Origin: Nitrospinota bacterium
Lineage (GTDB): Bacteria; Nitrospinota; Nitrospinia; Nitrospinales; VA-1
Reading direction: 5' to 3'
Length of the DNA: 9,832 bases
Assembly: GCA_002731985.1 (NCBI GenBank)
Contig: PCCT01000048.1
Span: 1-9,832, forward strand
This document shows positions 1-7,481 of the stretch, piece by piece (within the stretch, counting starts at the first letter, position 1; every line of letters starts with the position of its first letter). Under the pieces are notes generated by a model. The model saw nothing but the letters and a program-made list of their open reading frames with translations, had not been told where the DNA came from and did not search any database. Position numbers and translations under genes: made by a program.

Positions 1-2251
1 TGTCCTGCAAAAAAAAGGGCACACGGTCAAAAACTATATGAGTTCAATAGACGCTGAAACTGCGGACGAAGTCCGCGAGTTCTTCAACCCTGATCTTGCG
101 TCGGCAAAGAAGGCTTCCAAGGCCAAAGTAACCACCCCAAAAACAGCTACAAAAAAAGTCGCTCCAAAAGCCAAAGCCAAAACCAGAACCACTGCAAAAA
201 AAGCCTCCGCAAGCAAAGAAGCCACAGAGGAGAAAACCGCCAAAGAAAAAAAAGAAACCCCAAAGACAGCCAAGAAACCCTCTGGTAAGAAACAGGCAGA
301 TAAAGAACCTGCCAAAGCCGTAAAAAAATCTGGGCTCAAAATTGTAAAACACGAAGAAAAGCCCACGGAAACTGAACAAAAACCAGCCCCAGCCAAAGAA
401 AAACCCAAAGCCAAGCAACCCGCAAAACCGGTTAAGGTAGAAAAAAAACCTACCGTAAAAGCACCGGAGTCTGAAAAACAGCCTGATGAATCTGAAGAAG
501 AAGGTTTTGAGCTTATTCAATTGCCAGAAAACATCATGGTCCGGGACTTGGCTGAGAGCTTACGTTGTACTCCAAACGATGTGATCAAAGAGCTCATGAG
601 CCTAGGCGTCATGACTACCATCAACCAAAGCCTTAGCTTTGAGGTCGCTTCTAAAGTAGCCGACCAGCGAGGCTTTGAAGTTGAGATGATCAAGGACAAA
701 ACGGCTCTCGATTTTGAAGAGGAGGAAGAGGAGAATCCAAAAGATATTATCCCTCGACCACCTATAGTAACGATCATGGGACATGTCGATCACGGAAAAA
801 CATCGTTACTGGATGCGATAAGAAAATCCAATGTCACCAACTCTGAAGCAGGAGGTATTACCCAGCATATAGGCGCTTACCGTGCAACTATTAATGATCA
901 GTCCATCACTTTCCTCGACACCCCCGGTCACGAAGCATTTACTGCAATGCGTGCCCGTGGAGCGCAGGTAACAGACCTCGTTATTCTGGTGGTTGCCGCC
1001 GATGATGGAATAAAGCCACAAACGAAAGAGGCTATCGATCATGCTCATGCCGGTAACGTACCCATTCTGGTTGCCATCAACAAAATTGACAAACCCGGGG
1101 CCAAACCCGAAGAAGTAAAAAAGCAACTGGCCGATGTTGGGTTATTGCCCGAGGACTGGGGCGGGCAAACTATATTCACTGAAGTTTCCGCTTTACAGAA
1201 TACGGGTATCGACCACCTTCTGGAATTGATTCTCCTGCAAGCTGAGGTTATGGAGCTAAAGGCTAACCCGACCCTGCGCCCACAAGGCGTGGTTATTGAA
1301 TCTAAACTGGACAAAGGAAGGGGCCCTGTTGCCACTGTGATCGTACAAAAAGGAACATTGGTTGTGGGACAACCTTTTGTGGTTGGCCCTTTTTTCGGAA
1401 AAGTACGGGCACTGATAGACGATAAGGGAGCTAAAGCCAAGGAAGCCACTCCTGCCACACCGGTAGAGATCGTGGGCATGCCCGAAGTCCCGCAACCGGG
1501 AGATAAGTTTTATGTCGTGGGGGATGAACGCAAAGCACGTCAATACAGTGATATGCGACTCCAACAAAGACGCGAAGTGCAATTGGCTGAATCTGCCCGG
1601 GTAACCATGGAAGATCTCCATCAGCAAATTGTGGAAGGCAAAATCAAAGAGCTCCATCTCATCATCAAAGCCGACACACAAGGCTCGATTTCCGCAGTTC
1701 AGGAAGCTTTCTCCAAGCTTGAAACCTCGGAAATCAGAATCAAAATCATTCACGACGGGGTTGGCGGGATCAACGAGTCCGATGTTCTCTTATCGAGTGC
1801 GTCCAATGCAATCATTATCGGATTCAACGTGCGTCCAACAGACAAAGCGGATGTTCTTGCCACGCGCGAAAAAGTAGATATCAGAATGTATAGCGTCATA
1901 TACGATGCTATTGAAGACATGAAGAAAGCCTTGGAAGGTCTGTTGGCTCCAAAATTCAAGGAAATCGTTATGGGCCGTGCCGAAGTCAGGGAGGTGTTTA
2001 CGATCCCAAAAGTTGGCTCAATCGCGGGTTGTCATGTGACACAAGGGAAAATAGAGCGTAGTATGGAAGCTAGGCTCATTCGGGATAGCGTAGTGATTTA
2101 TCAGGGAAAAGTCCTTTCCATCAGGCGTTTTAAAGATGACGTAAAGGAAGTTCAGCAAGGATATGACTGCGGTATTTCCCTGGATAAATATCAGGACATC
2201 AAACAGGGAGATGTTATAGAGCCATTCGTAATGGAAGAGATTCCTCATTAA
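1..2251 (+). CDS. infB: Translation initiation factor IF-2, 5'-partial
   Basis: IF-2 is the GTPase that brings fMet-tRNA to the 30S subunit and promotes subunit joining. The first complete codon is at 2. An ATG at 38 exists, but the frame is open upstream of it and reads [19 protein letters not shown] across it, which is the end of an IF2_N domain, so the true start lies outside the window. A Lys/Ala/Pro-rich linker (about 95-480) follows, then a second IF2_N-like segment (about 510-680) and an acidic stretch (about 712-735). The G domain shows GHVDHGKT (779-802), DTPGH (917-931) and NKID (1079-1090). The beta-barrel, domain III and fMet-tRNA-binding C domains follow, and the frame ends at TAA 2249-2251. 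The core is complete. The linker contains several A7 and A8 runs. Next downstream is ylxP after 139 bp. Identity is very secure; only the start is missing. Confidence 0.97.
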   Translation, partial: VLQKKGHTVKNYMSSIDAETADEVREFFNPDLASAKKASKAKVTTPKTATKKVAPKAKAKTRTTAKKASASKEATEEKTAKEKKETPKTAKKPSGKKQADKEPAKAVKKSGLKIVKHEEKPTETEQKPAPAKEKPKAKQPAKPVKVEKKPTVKAPESEKQPDESEEEGFELIQLPENIMVRDLAESLRCTPNDVIKELMSLGVMTTINQSLSFEVASKVADQRGFEVEMIKDKTALDFEEEEEENPKDIIPRPPIVTIMGHVDHGKTSLLDAIRKSNVTNSEAGGITQHIGAYRATINDQSITFLDTPGHEAFTAMRARGAQVTDLVILVVAADDGIKPQTKEAIDHAHAGNVPILVAINKIDKPGAKPEEVKKQLADVGLLPEDWGGQTIFTEVSALQNTGIDHLLELILLQAEVMELKANPTLRPQGVVIESKLDKGRGPVATVIVQKGTLVVGQPFVVGPFFGKVRALIDDKGAKAKEATPATPVEIVGMPEVPQPGDKFYVVGDERKARQYSDMRLQQRREVQLAESARVTMEDLHQQIVEGKIKELHLIIKADTQGSISAVQEAFSKLETSEIRIKIIHDGVGGINESDVLLSSASNAIIIGFNVRPTDKADVLATREKVDIRMYSVIYDAIEDMKKALEGLLAPKFKEIVMGRAEVREVFTIPKVGSIAGCHVTQGKIERSMEARLIRDSVVIYQGKVLSIRRFKDDVKEVQQGYDCGISLDKYQDIKQGDVIEPFVMEEIPH

Positions 2252-2301
2252 TGTAGTAGCTGGCCGACTTTAAGCTTCTGCCAACTGACGCAATACGAGT
2301 G

Positions 2302-2350
2302 TTAAGGGAATCTTATAAAATTCGTTTTTTGCGAACATTATATTCCTTAA
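2302..2350 (+). other. Imperfect stem-loop in the infB-ylxP gap
   Basis: The 139-bp gap 2252-2390 holds a nested inverted repeat. The inner stem is TTCG (2321-2324) with CGAA (2332-2335) around a T-rich loop. Next outward, TATAA (2314-2318) pairs with TTATA (2338-2342). The outer stem pairs TTAAGGGAA (2302-2310) with TTCCTTAA (2343-2350), with one bulged G. The T6 run lies inside the loop rather than after the stem, so this does not look like an intrinsic terminator. It could be an RNA processing or stability element, or chance structure in AT-rich DNA. No gene is visible in the gap. Confidence 0.4.
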
Positions 2351-2390
2351 TAATTCCCTGAAAGCTTAGTTTTCTAAATAGAGTTTTCAT

Positions 2391-2693
2391 ATGCATGTCG
2401 GATGTTGTTCTGTAAAGTTTTTTCTCCATGGAAACAATTCATTGAAGGGAAAACGCCGGATCATCCGTACTCTCAAAGACAGGCTTAAAAACAAATTTAA
2501 CATTTCCGTTGCAGAGATAGGCGATCAGGATGTCTGGCAAAGCCTGCATATGGGAATCGTGGCTGTTAATTCAGACCCGACATATCTTGAAGGCCAAATG
2601 AGTAAACTGGTCGATGCTATTGAAAACATGCACCTGGCAGAAATCACAGACTGTCAAGTACAGCTCACCCGGATGGGTCCAGAGCAACCCTGA
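2391..2693 (+). CDS. ylxP: DUF503 family protein, YlxP-like
   Basis: This 100-residue protein matches the DUF503/YlxP family. The opening pattern (MHVG, then LHGNNSLKGKRRIIRTLKDRLKN) and the later NISVAEIGDQDVWQ stretch are characteristic of it. The family is small, about 90-100 residues, and soluble; there is no signal peptide or membrane segment here. It is commonly encoded next to infB and rbfA, and in Bacillus ylxP lies between them, as here. Its biochemical role is not settled. Context suggests a role in ribosome assembly or RNA metabolism, but that is inference. The start at 2391 has only a weak SD (AGAG near 2380). The gene ends 23 bp before rbfA and is very likely co-transcribed with it. 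Confidence 0.85.
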   Translation: MHVGCCSVKFFLHGNNSLKGKRRIIRTLKDRLKNKFNISVAEIGDQDVWQSLHMGIVAVNSDPTYLEGQMSKLVDAIENMHLAEITDCQVQLTRMGPEQP

Positions 2694-2716
2694 ACCGGGT
2701 CCTTAAAGGAAACACC

Positions 2717-3061
2717 ATGCGGTTCAAACGATCAGAGAGAGTTCAAGAACTGCTCTTGGAAGAAATCTCGGCCCTCATTCAAAGAGGCTTGAAAGACCCG
2801 CGGATCGGTTTTGCCACAGTGACAAAAGTAAATCTGGGCGACAACTTAAAACACGCGAAAGTCTACATCAGCGTCTTTGGCACTGAGCAGGAGCAAAAGG
2901 ATACAATAGAGGGACTGACCCGTGCATCTGGGTTTATCAGAGGGGCTCTGGGGAAAAAACTTTATCTACGGTATATTCCGGTATTGGAGTTCATATTAGA
3001 TGGAACAGCCGAACACGTTGCCAAAATAAACAAAATTATCAATGACTTCCACCCTGAATAA
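2717..3061 (+). CDS. rbfA: 30S ribosome-binding factor A
   Basis: RbfA binds the immature 30S subunit and assists late 16S rRNA 5'-end maturation, especially in the cold. The 114-residue product has the family's usual length and its KH-like fold signatures. The N-terminus RSERVQELLLEEISALIQR is followed by LKDPRIGFATVTKV. The beta strand HAKVYISVFG comes next, and near the C-terminus LRYIPVLEFILDGT precedes a helix. An SD (AAAGGA, about 2705-2710) sits at good spacing from the ATG. The 3' end overlaps truB by 20 bp (3042-3061), so translation of the two is probably coupled. Nothing is missing or odd in the protein. Confidence 0.96.
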   Translation: MRFKRSERVQELLLEEISALIQRGLKDPRIGFATVTKVNLGDNLKHAKVYISVFGTEQEQKDTIEGLTRASGFIRGALGKKLYLRYIPVLEFILDGTAEHVAKINKIINDFHPE

Positions 3062-3983
3062 CGTTATCAACCTGTTTAAACCCGTTGGGCCTACATCCTT
3101 TGACATGGTCTGGTCGGTCAGAAAGATTCTCGGCGTCAAAAAAGCCGGGCATATCGGTACTCTCGACCCCATGGCCGAGGGGGTACTTCCCATATGCCTT
3201 AACCAGTCGACGCGCATAATCCAGTTTTTATCGCCTCTCACAAAGACTTACCGGGCAACCCTTGAATTGGGGTCGGAAACAGACACTCAGGACGCTACGG
3301 GGAAGGTTTTGGCCACCGGCGACCCTTCAATAGTCACGGAAGAGCAAATTAAGCAAATTTTACAAACATTTGCGGGAGAACAGGACCAGATTCCCCCAAT
3401 GTACTCCGCGAAAAAGAAAAATGGAATTCCCCTTTACAAATTGGCCAGAAATGGTATTAATATCGTCAGGGAACCCGTAAGAATAGTAGTTTATTCAATT
3501 GATTTCATAAGGAAGGAAGGAACTCAGGTTTTATTCGAAGTGCATTGTTCCGCTGGAACCTATATACGCACGTTGTCCCACGATATTGGAAAAAAGCTGG
3601 GTTGTTGTGCACATATGGTCCGGCTGACCCGAACTCAGGTTGGGCCGTTCGATTTAGAACGTACCCTGAGTCTGAAAGCGTTAGAAATCGCGAGAGAAGA
3701 TGGAAGCCTGCCTGGCAAGCTCATTCCTTGGGAAGAAGCAATCAATTTCCTTCCGGCGATCCGCGTAAAAGATGAATACCTCAAGTTAATCTCCCATGGG
3801 GTGGCACTTTCGAAATCATTTATAGAGACCCTTCCCGATCGATTTGAACCGGGGCATTATTTTCGGGTTTTTGGCGGCAATGACGAAGTACTCGCCGTTG
3901 TCGAACCCGTGGTCGATCAAGATACACTGCCCGGCATGGCGCCGGAAGAAATTGTGTTTAAGCCTAAACGAGTACTATGTTGA
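3042..3983 (+). CDS. truB: tRNA pseudouridine(55) synthase TruB
   Basis: TruB converts U55 in the T-loop of tRNAs to pseudouridine and acts as a tRNA chaperone. The protein has 313 residues, normal for the family. The N-terminal motif INLFKPVGPTSFDMV and the catalytic segment GHIGTLDPMAEGVLPI are clear, with the nucleophilic Asp at residue 42 (GTLDP). A KKxGxPLYKLAR stretch and an HCSAGTYIRTLSHDIG stretch, both typical of TruB, lie further on. The C-terminal part resembles a PUA-type domain. The ATG at 3042 lies inside rbfA and has no visible SD, so initiation probably depends on ribosomes finishing rbfA. No closer ATG or GTG would preserve the conserved N-terminus. The stop is TGA 3981-3983. 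Confidence 0.96.
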   Translation: MTSTLNNVINLFKPVGPTSFDMVWSVRKILGVKKAGHIGTLDPMAEGVLPICLNQSTRIIQFLSPLTKTYRATLELGSETDTQDATGKVLATGDPSIVTEEQIKQILQTFAGEQDQIPPMYSAKKKNGIPLYKLARNGINIVREPVRIVVYSIDFIRKEGTQVLFEVHCSAGTYIRTLSHDIGKKLGCCAHMVRLTRTQVGPFDLERTLSLKALEIAREDGSLPGKLIPWEEAINFLPAIRVKDEYLKLISHGVALSKSFIETLPDRFEPGHYFRVFGGNDEVLAVVEPVVDQDTLPGMAPEEIVFKPKRVLC

Positions 3984-4010
3984 ACCGTTTTTTAGCAAGA
4001 AAAATGATTG

Positions 4011-4084
4011 GAATGTTTTCGCAGAGGAATTACGTGACCGCATCAGGCAAACGTCATTATGATAGTTCGTCTGCGAAAACATTT
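4011..4084 (+). promoter_or_regulatory. Long stem-loop in the rpsO leader
   Basis: The truB-rpsO gap (3984-4131) contains a strong inverted repeat. Bases 4012-4025 pair perfectly with 4070-4083, and a G-U pair closes the base. After one G-G mismatch the stem continues as 4027-4032 with 4063-4068, including one G-U pair. The loop is about 30 nt. There is no T tract after it, so it is not a simple terminator. It ends 48 nt before the rpsO ATG. From known rpsO-pnp biology it could be an RNase III or other processing site, or an S15 autoregulatory leader. I do not recognise a specific known S15 leader class. Confidence 0.6.
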
Positions 4085-4116
4085 ATCAATCGTTCTCTTG
4101 TATTTAACCTGTTAAT

Positions 4117-4123
4117 AAGAGGA
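4117..4123 (+). promoter_or_regulatory. Ribosome binding site of rpsO
   Basis: AAGAGGA is followed by 8 nt and then the ATG at 4132. This is a clear SD and supports the chosen start. Confidence 0.7.
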
Positions 4124-4131
4124 TAAGGATA

Positions 4132-4401
4132 ATGTCATTTACCAAGGAAGCGAAAACAACAATCATTTCCGATTATAAACTGCACGACAGCGATACCGGC
4201 TCGTCGGAAGTGCAAATCGCACTTTTAACCAATCGGCTTAACTACCTTACAGAGCACTTCAGGTCGCACAACAAAGACCATCATTCAAGACAGGGACTGC
4301 TAAAAATCGTAAGCCGACGACGAAAGCTGCTGGACCATCTTAAAAAAGAAGACGTCAACCGGTATCAGCAAATCATTTCACGTCTGAGCATCAGACGCTA
4401 A
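4132..4401 (+). CDS. rpsO: 30S ribosomal protein S15
   Basis: S15 is a primary 16S rRNA binder that nucleates assembly of the 30S platform and contributes to an intersubunit bridge. The product is 89 residues, the standard bacterial length. Signature stretches are [13 protein letters not shown] (residues 21-33) and [16 protein letters not shown] (42-57), followed by the basic helix [13 protein letters not shown]. The rRNA-contacting residues D21, T22, H42, D49 and S52 are all present. A good SD precedes the ATG. pnp begins 21 bp after the stop, preserving the widespread rpsO-pnp pairing. A long stem-loop upstream (4011-4084) may control this gene post-transcriptionally. Confidence 0.98.
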   Translation: MSFTKEAKTTIISDYKLHDSDTGSSEVQIALLTNRLNYLTEHFRSHNKDHHSRQGLLKIVSRRRKLLDHLKKEDVNRYQQIISRLSIRR

Positions 4402-4422
4402 TCGACATTTGGAGAAAATTGA

Positions 4423-6522
4423 ATGGAAAGAGTAGAAATAGAGCTTGACGGGAAAACTATATCATTAGAAGCAGGTGATCTGGCTCGACAAGCTGGTGGT
4501 TCTGTAGTTGTAACACAAGGTGAAACCATGGTACTGGTTGCGGCCACCATGGCCGCAAAGCCAAGAGAGGGGATTGACTTTTTTCCTCTCACAGTAGATT
4601 ACAGGGAAAAAACTTACGCCGCTGGAAAAATTCCTGGCGGATTCTTTAAAAGGGAAGCTCGACCGAGCGATTATGAAACCCTTACTTGCCGACTGATCGA
4701 CAGGCCCATCCGCCCATTGTTTCCAGACGGATTCCGTAACGAAACTCAAATTGTCTGCTTCGTGATTTCCCACGATCAGGTCAACCCAGCGGATATCATT
4801 GCCCTGACCGGCGCCTCTGCCGCATTGATGATTTCCGATGTGCCTTTTAACAACCCCATAGCCGGAGCGCGAGTCGGTCGAATAGACGGCAACTTCGTAT
4901 TCAATCCCAACTACGAAGAAACGAAAGAAAGCGATATCCAACTTCTCATGGCCGGAACCGCAGATGGAATCGTCATGGTCGAAGCGGGCGCCAAGGAAGT
5001 CAGCGAAGATGAAATGATGAGCGCTCTGGAATTTGGACATGAGCGGATCAAAAAATTGATCGACCTGCAAATCCAGCTCAAAGAAAAAATTGGCAAAGTA
5101 AAAGCTGAGGTCGTGCAAGAAGAAATTGACAGCGCTCTTGTGGAACGAGTCAATGGCATCGTTTGCCCAAAACTTGATGAGGCGATGCAGATCACAGGCA
5201 AACATGAGCGGGCAAAAGTCGTGAGTGAAATCAAAAAAGATATGGATGCCGAGGTAAATCCTGAAGGAGACGATGCCCTCAAGGGAACACTTGGTAACCT
5301 GTTTCATGATGCTGAAAAAGATGTCGTACGCAAAATGATTATAGAAAAACAAAAGCGCGTTGACGGAAGAAACCTCAATGAAGTGCGCCCCATCAGCATC
5401 AAGATGACTTATCTTCCCCGGGTTCACGGATCATCCGTTTTCACCCGTGGAGAAACGCAGGCGCTGGTAAGTGCCACACTGGGTACCAACGCAGATGAAC
5501 AGCGCATTGACACTCTGGAATTCAAAGGTGTCCGACATTTTTATCTGCACTATAACTTTCCAGCTTTCTGTACCGGAGAAACCAAGTTTATCGGAGGTCC
5601 CGGTAGAAGAGAAATTGGTCACGGCATGCTGGCCGAGCGTGCTCTGATTCCTGTACTACCGGACAGAGAAAAATTCCCATACACCATCCGAATAGTTTCA
5701 GACATTCTGGAATCCAACGGATCATCTTCTATGGCATCTGTATGTGGCGGTTCACTGGCACTTATGGACGCTGGAGTACCCATTTCAAATCCCGTTGCAG
5801 GAATCGCTATGGGTCTCATCAAAGAAGGTGATGATGTCGCTATTCTGTCAGACATCCTAGGATCCGAAGATCATCTCGGTGACATGGATTTCAAGGTAGC
5901 GGGAACAAAAAATGGAATCACTGCTCTGCAAATGGATATCAAGATAGGCGGACTGGATAAGGCGTTGATGGGAAGAGCCATGGAACAGGCGAAAGAGGGT
6001 CGACTTCATATTCTGGGTGAAATGAGCAAAGCCCTGGATACACCTCGAGCTGAATTGTCAAAGCACGCTCCCAGAATCATCACTATGAAAGTACCGACCG
6101 ACAAGATTCGCGACATCATTGGCCCAGGCGGCAAGGTTATTCGCGATATCATCGACAAAACCGGAGTCAACATCGATATCGACGACAGCGGTCTGGTTTC
6201 CATTGCATCATCCGATCAGTCGGCCGCAGATAAGGCCATCGAGTATATCGACAACCTCACCCAGGAAGTGGAAGTCGGTAAGGTTTATCTCGGCAAGGTT
6301 AAGAAAATTGTCGATTTCGGAGCCTTCGTGGAAATTTTCCCGGGAACGGACGGTCTCGTTCATATTTCCCAGATTTGCGACAGACGCATCAAAAGCGTGT
6401 CTGACGAAATCTCGGAAGGTGATGAAATAAAAGTAAAGGTTATTGATGTGGACCAACAGGGAAAAGTAAAACTCAGCCGAAAAGAAGCTCTGAAAGACAA
6501 TACCTCGGAAGTTAAGATATAA
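4423..6522 (+). CDS. pnp: Polynucleotide phosphorylase (PNPase)
   Basis: PNPase is the trimeric phosphorolytic 3'-5' exoribonuclease, with reverse polymerase activity, that drives mRNA turnover. The product has 699 residues, normal for the family. The order is a first RNase PH domain (FFKREARPSDYET near residue 74), an alpha-helical linker domain (about 145-225) and a second RNase PH domain with SDILGSEDHLGDMDFK. In the second domain D483, D489 and K491 match the E. coli catalytic D486, D492 and K494. A KH domain has IIGPGG (glycines near 567), and an S1 domain begins near residue 618 (VGKVYLGKVKKIVDFGAFVE). All domains and catalytic residues are intact. A GGAG SD sits at about 4411. It is likely co-transcribed with rpsO and ends at a strong terminator. 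Confidence 0.98.
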   Translation: MERVEIELDGKTISLEAGDLARQAGGSVVVTQGETMVLVAATMAAKPREGIDFFPLTVDYREKTYAAGKIPGGFFKREARPSDYETLTCRLIDRPIRPLFPDGFRNETQIVCFVISHDQVNPADIIALTGASAALMISDVPFNNPIAGARVGRIDGNFVFNPNYEETKESDIQLLMAGTADGIVMVEAGAKEVSEDEMMSALEFGHERIKKLIDLQIQLKEKIGKVKAEVVQEEIDSALVERVNGIVCPKLDEAMQITGKHERAKVVSEIKKDMDAEVNPEGDDALKGTLGNLFHDAEKDVVRKMIIEKQKRVDGRNLNEVRPISIKMTYLPRVHGSSVFTRGETQALVSATLGTNADEQRIDTLEFKGVRHFYLHYNFPAFCTGETKFIGGPGRREIGHGMLAERALIPVLPDREKFPYTIRIVSDILESNGSSSMASVCGGSLALMDAGVPISNPVAGIAMGLIKEGDDVAILSDILGSEDHLGDMDFKVAGTKNGITALQMDIKIGGLDKALMGRAMEQAKEGRLHILGEMSKALDTPRAELSKHAPRIITMKVPTDKIRDIIGPGGKVIRDIIDKTGVNIDIDDSGLVSIASSDQSAADKAIEYIDNLTQEVEVGKVYLGKVKKIVDFGAFVEIFPGTDGLVHISQICDRRIKSVSDEISEGDEIKVKVIDVDQQGKVKLSRKEALKDNTSEVKI

Positions 6523-6543
6523 AGCTCTTTACTACTGAAATAG

Positions 6544-6579
6544 AAAGGCCGATGAGCAAACGCTCATCGGCCTTTTTTT
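6544..6579 (+). terminator. Intrinsic terminator of the pnp operon
   Basis: A perfect 14-bp stem (6544-6557 with 6562-6575) closes a 4-nt AAAC loop and is followed by a T7 run (6573-6579, overlapping the stem end). It starts 21 bp after the pnp stop. On the other strand the stem is followed only by a broken T run, so termination of surE transcripts from the opposite side would be weak. Confidence 0.95.
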
Positions 6580-6586
6580 ATCTGTT

Positions 6587-6651
6587 GCTTCTGTAGCTTG
6601 CCCATTTATGGACGCACTTAAAACCGCCCATAAATGGGCAAGCTACAAAGC
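6587..6651. repeat. REPIN-like inverted repeat with GTAG heads
   Basis: Bases 6592-6611 and 6628-6647 are a perfect 20-bp inverted repeat around a 16-nt centre. GCTT (6587-6590) and AAGC (6648-6651) extend it past one bulged base. Each arm begins GTAG, on the + strand at 6593 and on the - strand at 6646. Each continues into its own small palindrome: GCCCAT-TT-ATGGGC is perfect on the - strand (6639-6626), and the + strand copy (6600-6613) has one mismatch. A GTAG head followed by a palindrome, with two such units in inverted orientation, is the layout of REP sequences paired as a REPIN. It sits between convergent genes, a common REP location. No transposase (RAYT) gene is in the window. Without other copies, a plain hairpin remains possible. 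Confidence 0.6.
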
Positions 6652-7406
6652 TAAAGAGAGATATTCCAGCCCTTCAACTCATCTATTGATTTATAGCTGG
6701 TGAGATCAAAATGAATCGGCGTAACGGAAATATGATTATTCGAAACCTGGAAGCAATCTGCCTCATCATCGACTTCGTCAAAGCGCATCTCCCCCGCCAT
6801 CCAGTAGTAAGTGTTATTCCTTGGATCAACCCGCTTATCGAAAGTTTCCACCACGCGGGATTTTCCCTGCCGGGTGACAGCCACTCCCTTGATTTCTGAC
6901 CTAGGCACAGCAGGCACGTTCACATTAAGCGCCACTCCTTCGGGCAAACCTTTCTCTAAAACCATCCCGACCAATCGAGCACCAAATTCGGCGGCATATT
7001 GAAAATCCGGATTTTCAAAGGTATTGAGGGAAATTGCCATGGCAGGAATCCCCTCTATCGAAGCTTCTGTAGCGGCAGATACCGTACCGGAATAGATAGC
7101 GCAGGTCCCCAGGTTTCCTCCCAGATTGATACCTGAGACCACCATTTCAGGAGGTTGGTCAAAAAGTACGGTGGTGGCAATTTTTATACAATCCGCCGGG
7201 GTGCCGTTGACGGCGTAACCAATCAACTCTCCTCCTTCAACCACTTTGCGTACTTTTAGCGGCTGGGTCAGAGTGATGGCATGACCCATCGCGCTCTGCT
7301 CCGTCTCTGGAGCAACAATCACCACCTCGGCTACCTTGACCAGCTCCTTGTAAATAGCGCGAATTCCATCGGCGTTGAAGCCGTCATCATTACATAAAAC
7401 AATCAT
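6651..7406 (-). CDS. surE: 5'/3'-nucleotidase SurE
   Basis: SurE is a metal-dependent nucleoside monophosphate phosphatase, linked in E. coli to stationary-phase survival. The product has 251 residues, close to E. coli SurE. The metal-binding NDDG (residues 6-9), the S38 region (TEQSAMGHAITL), VNGTPADC (66-73), SGINLGGNLG with N94, and YSGTVSAATEASIEG are all conserved, as is DPRNNTYYW near the C-terminus. The start at 7406 is fixed by the family N-terminus, which places NDDG within the first nine residues. No SD is possible at the usual distance, because the eight bases before the ATG are the U tract of a terminator and the stem lies just behind it. The gene may therefore use a U-rich or other non-SD initiation mode. 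Its stop touches the REPIN-like repeat. Confidence 0.95.
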   Translation of the reverse strand: MIVLCNDDGFNADGIRAIYKELVKVAEVVIVAPETEQSAMGHAITLTQPLKVRKVVEGGELIGYAVNGTPADCIKIATTVLFDQPPEMVVSGINLGGNLGTCAIYSGTVSAATEASIEGIPAMAISLNTFENPDFQYAAEFGARLVGMVLEKGLPEGVALNVNVPAVPRSEIKGVAVTRQGKSRVVETFDKRVDPRNNTYYWMAGEMRFDEVDDEADCFQVSNNHISVTPIHFDLTSYKSIDELKGWNISL

Positions 7407-7439
7407 AAAAAAAATCCCACGGGCGTTTCCGCCCGTGGG
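7407..7439 (-). terminator. Intrinsic terminator abutting the surE start codon
   Basis: On the - strand a perfect 10-bp GC-rich stem (7439-7430 with 7425-7416) closes a GAAA tetraloop (7429-7426). One A and then T8 (7414-7407) follow, and the surE ATG begins at the very next base (7406). The structure is a textbook terminator for prx, 68 bp after its stop codon. Its position also makes it part of any surE leader that starts upstream. Confidence 0.93.
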
Positions 7440-7481
7440 GGTCTCACAAGTTCAATTCGATGGGCTAAACAACAACCCCAA

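Noticed and set aside
34..520. Two overlapping - strand open frames of 126 and 158 codons opposite the infB linker
   Set aside because: They are antisense shadows of the Lys/Ala-rich linker, giving artificial Phe/Gly/Leu-rich proteins with no family features.
3966..3993. Terminator after truB (T6 run at 3988-3993)
   Set aside because: The only upstream pairing is a weak 5-bp AT-rich stem, so it is unlikely to terminate.
3844..4062. Short + strand frame across the truB 3' end into the rpsO leader
   Set aside because: It is out of frame with conserved TruB and has no family features. The part beyond truB is better explained by the hairpin.
4465..5427. A 320-codon - strand open frame inside pnp
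   Set aside because: It lies fully opposite conserved PNPase codons, shows no recognisable domain, and its composition looks like an antisense shadow.
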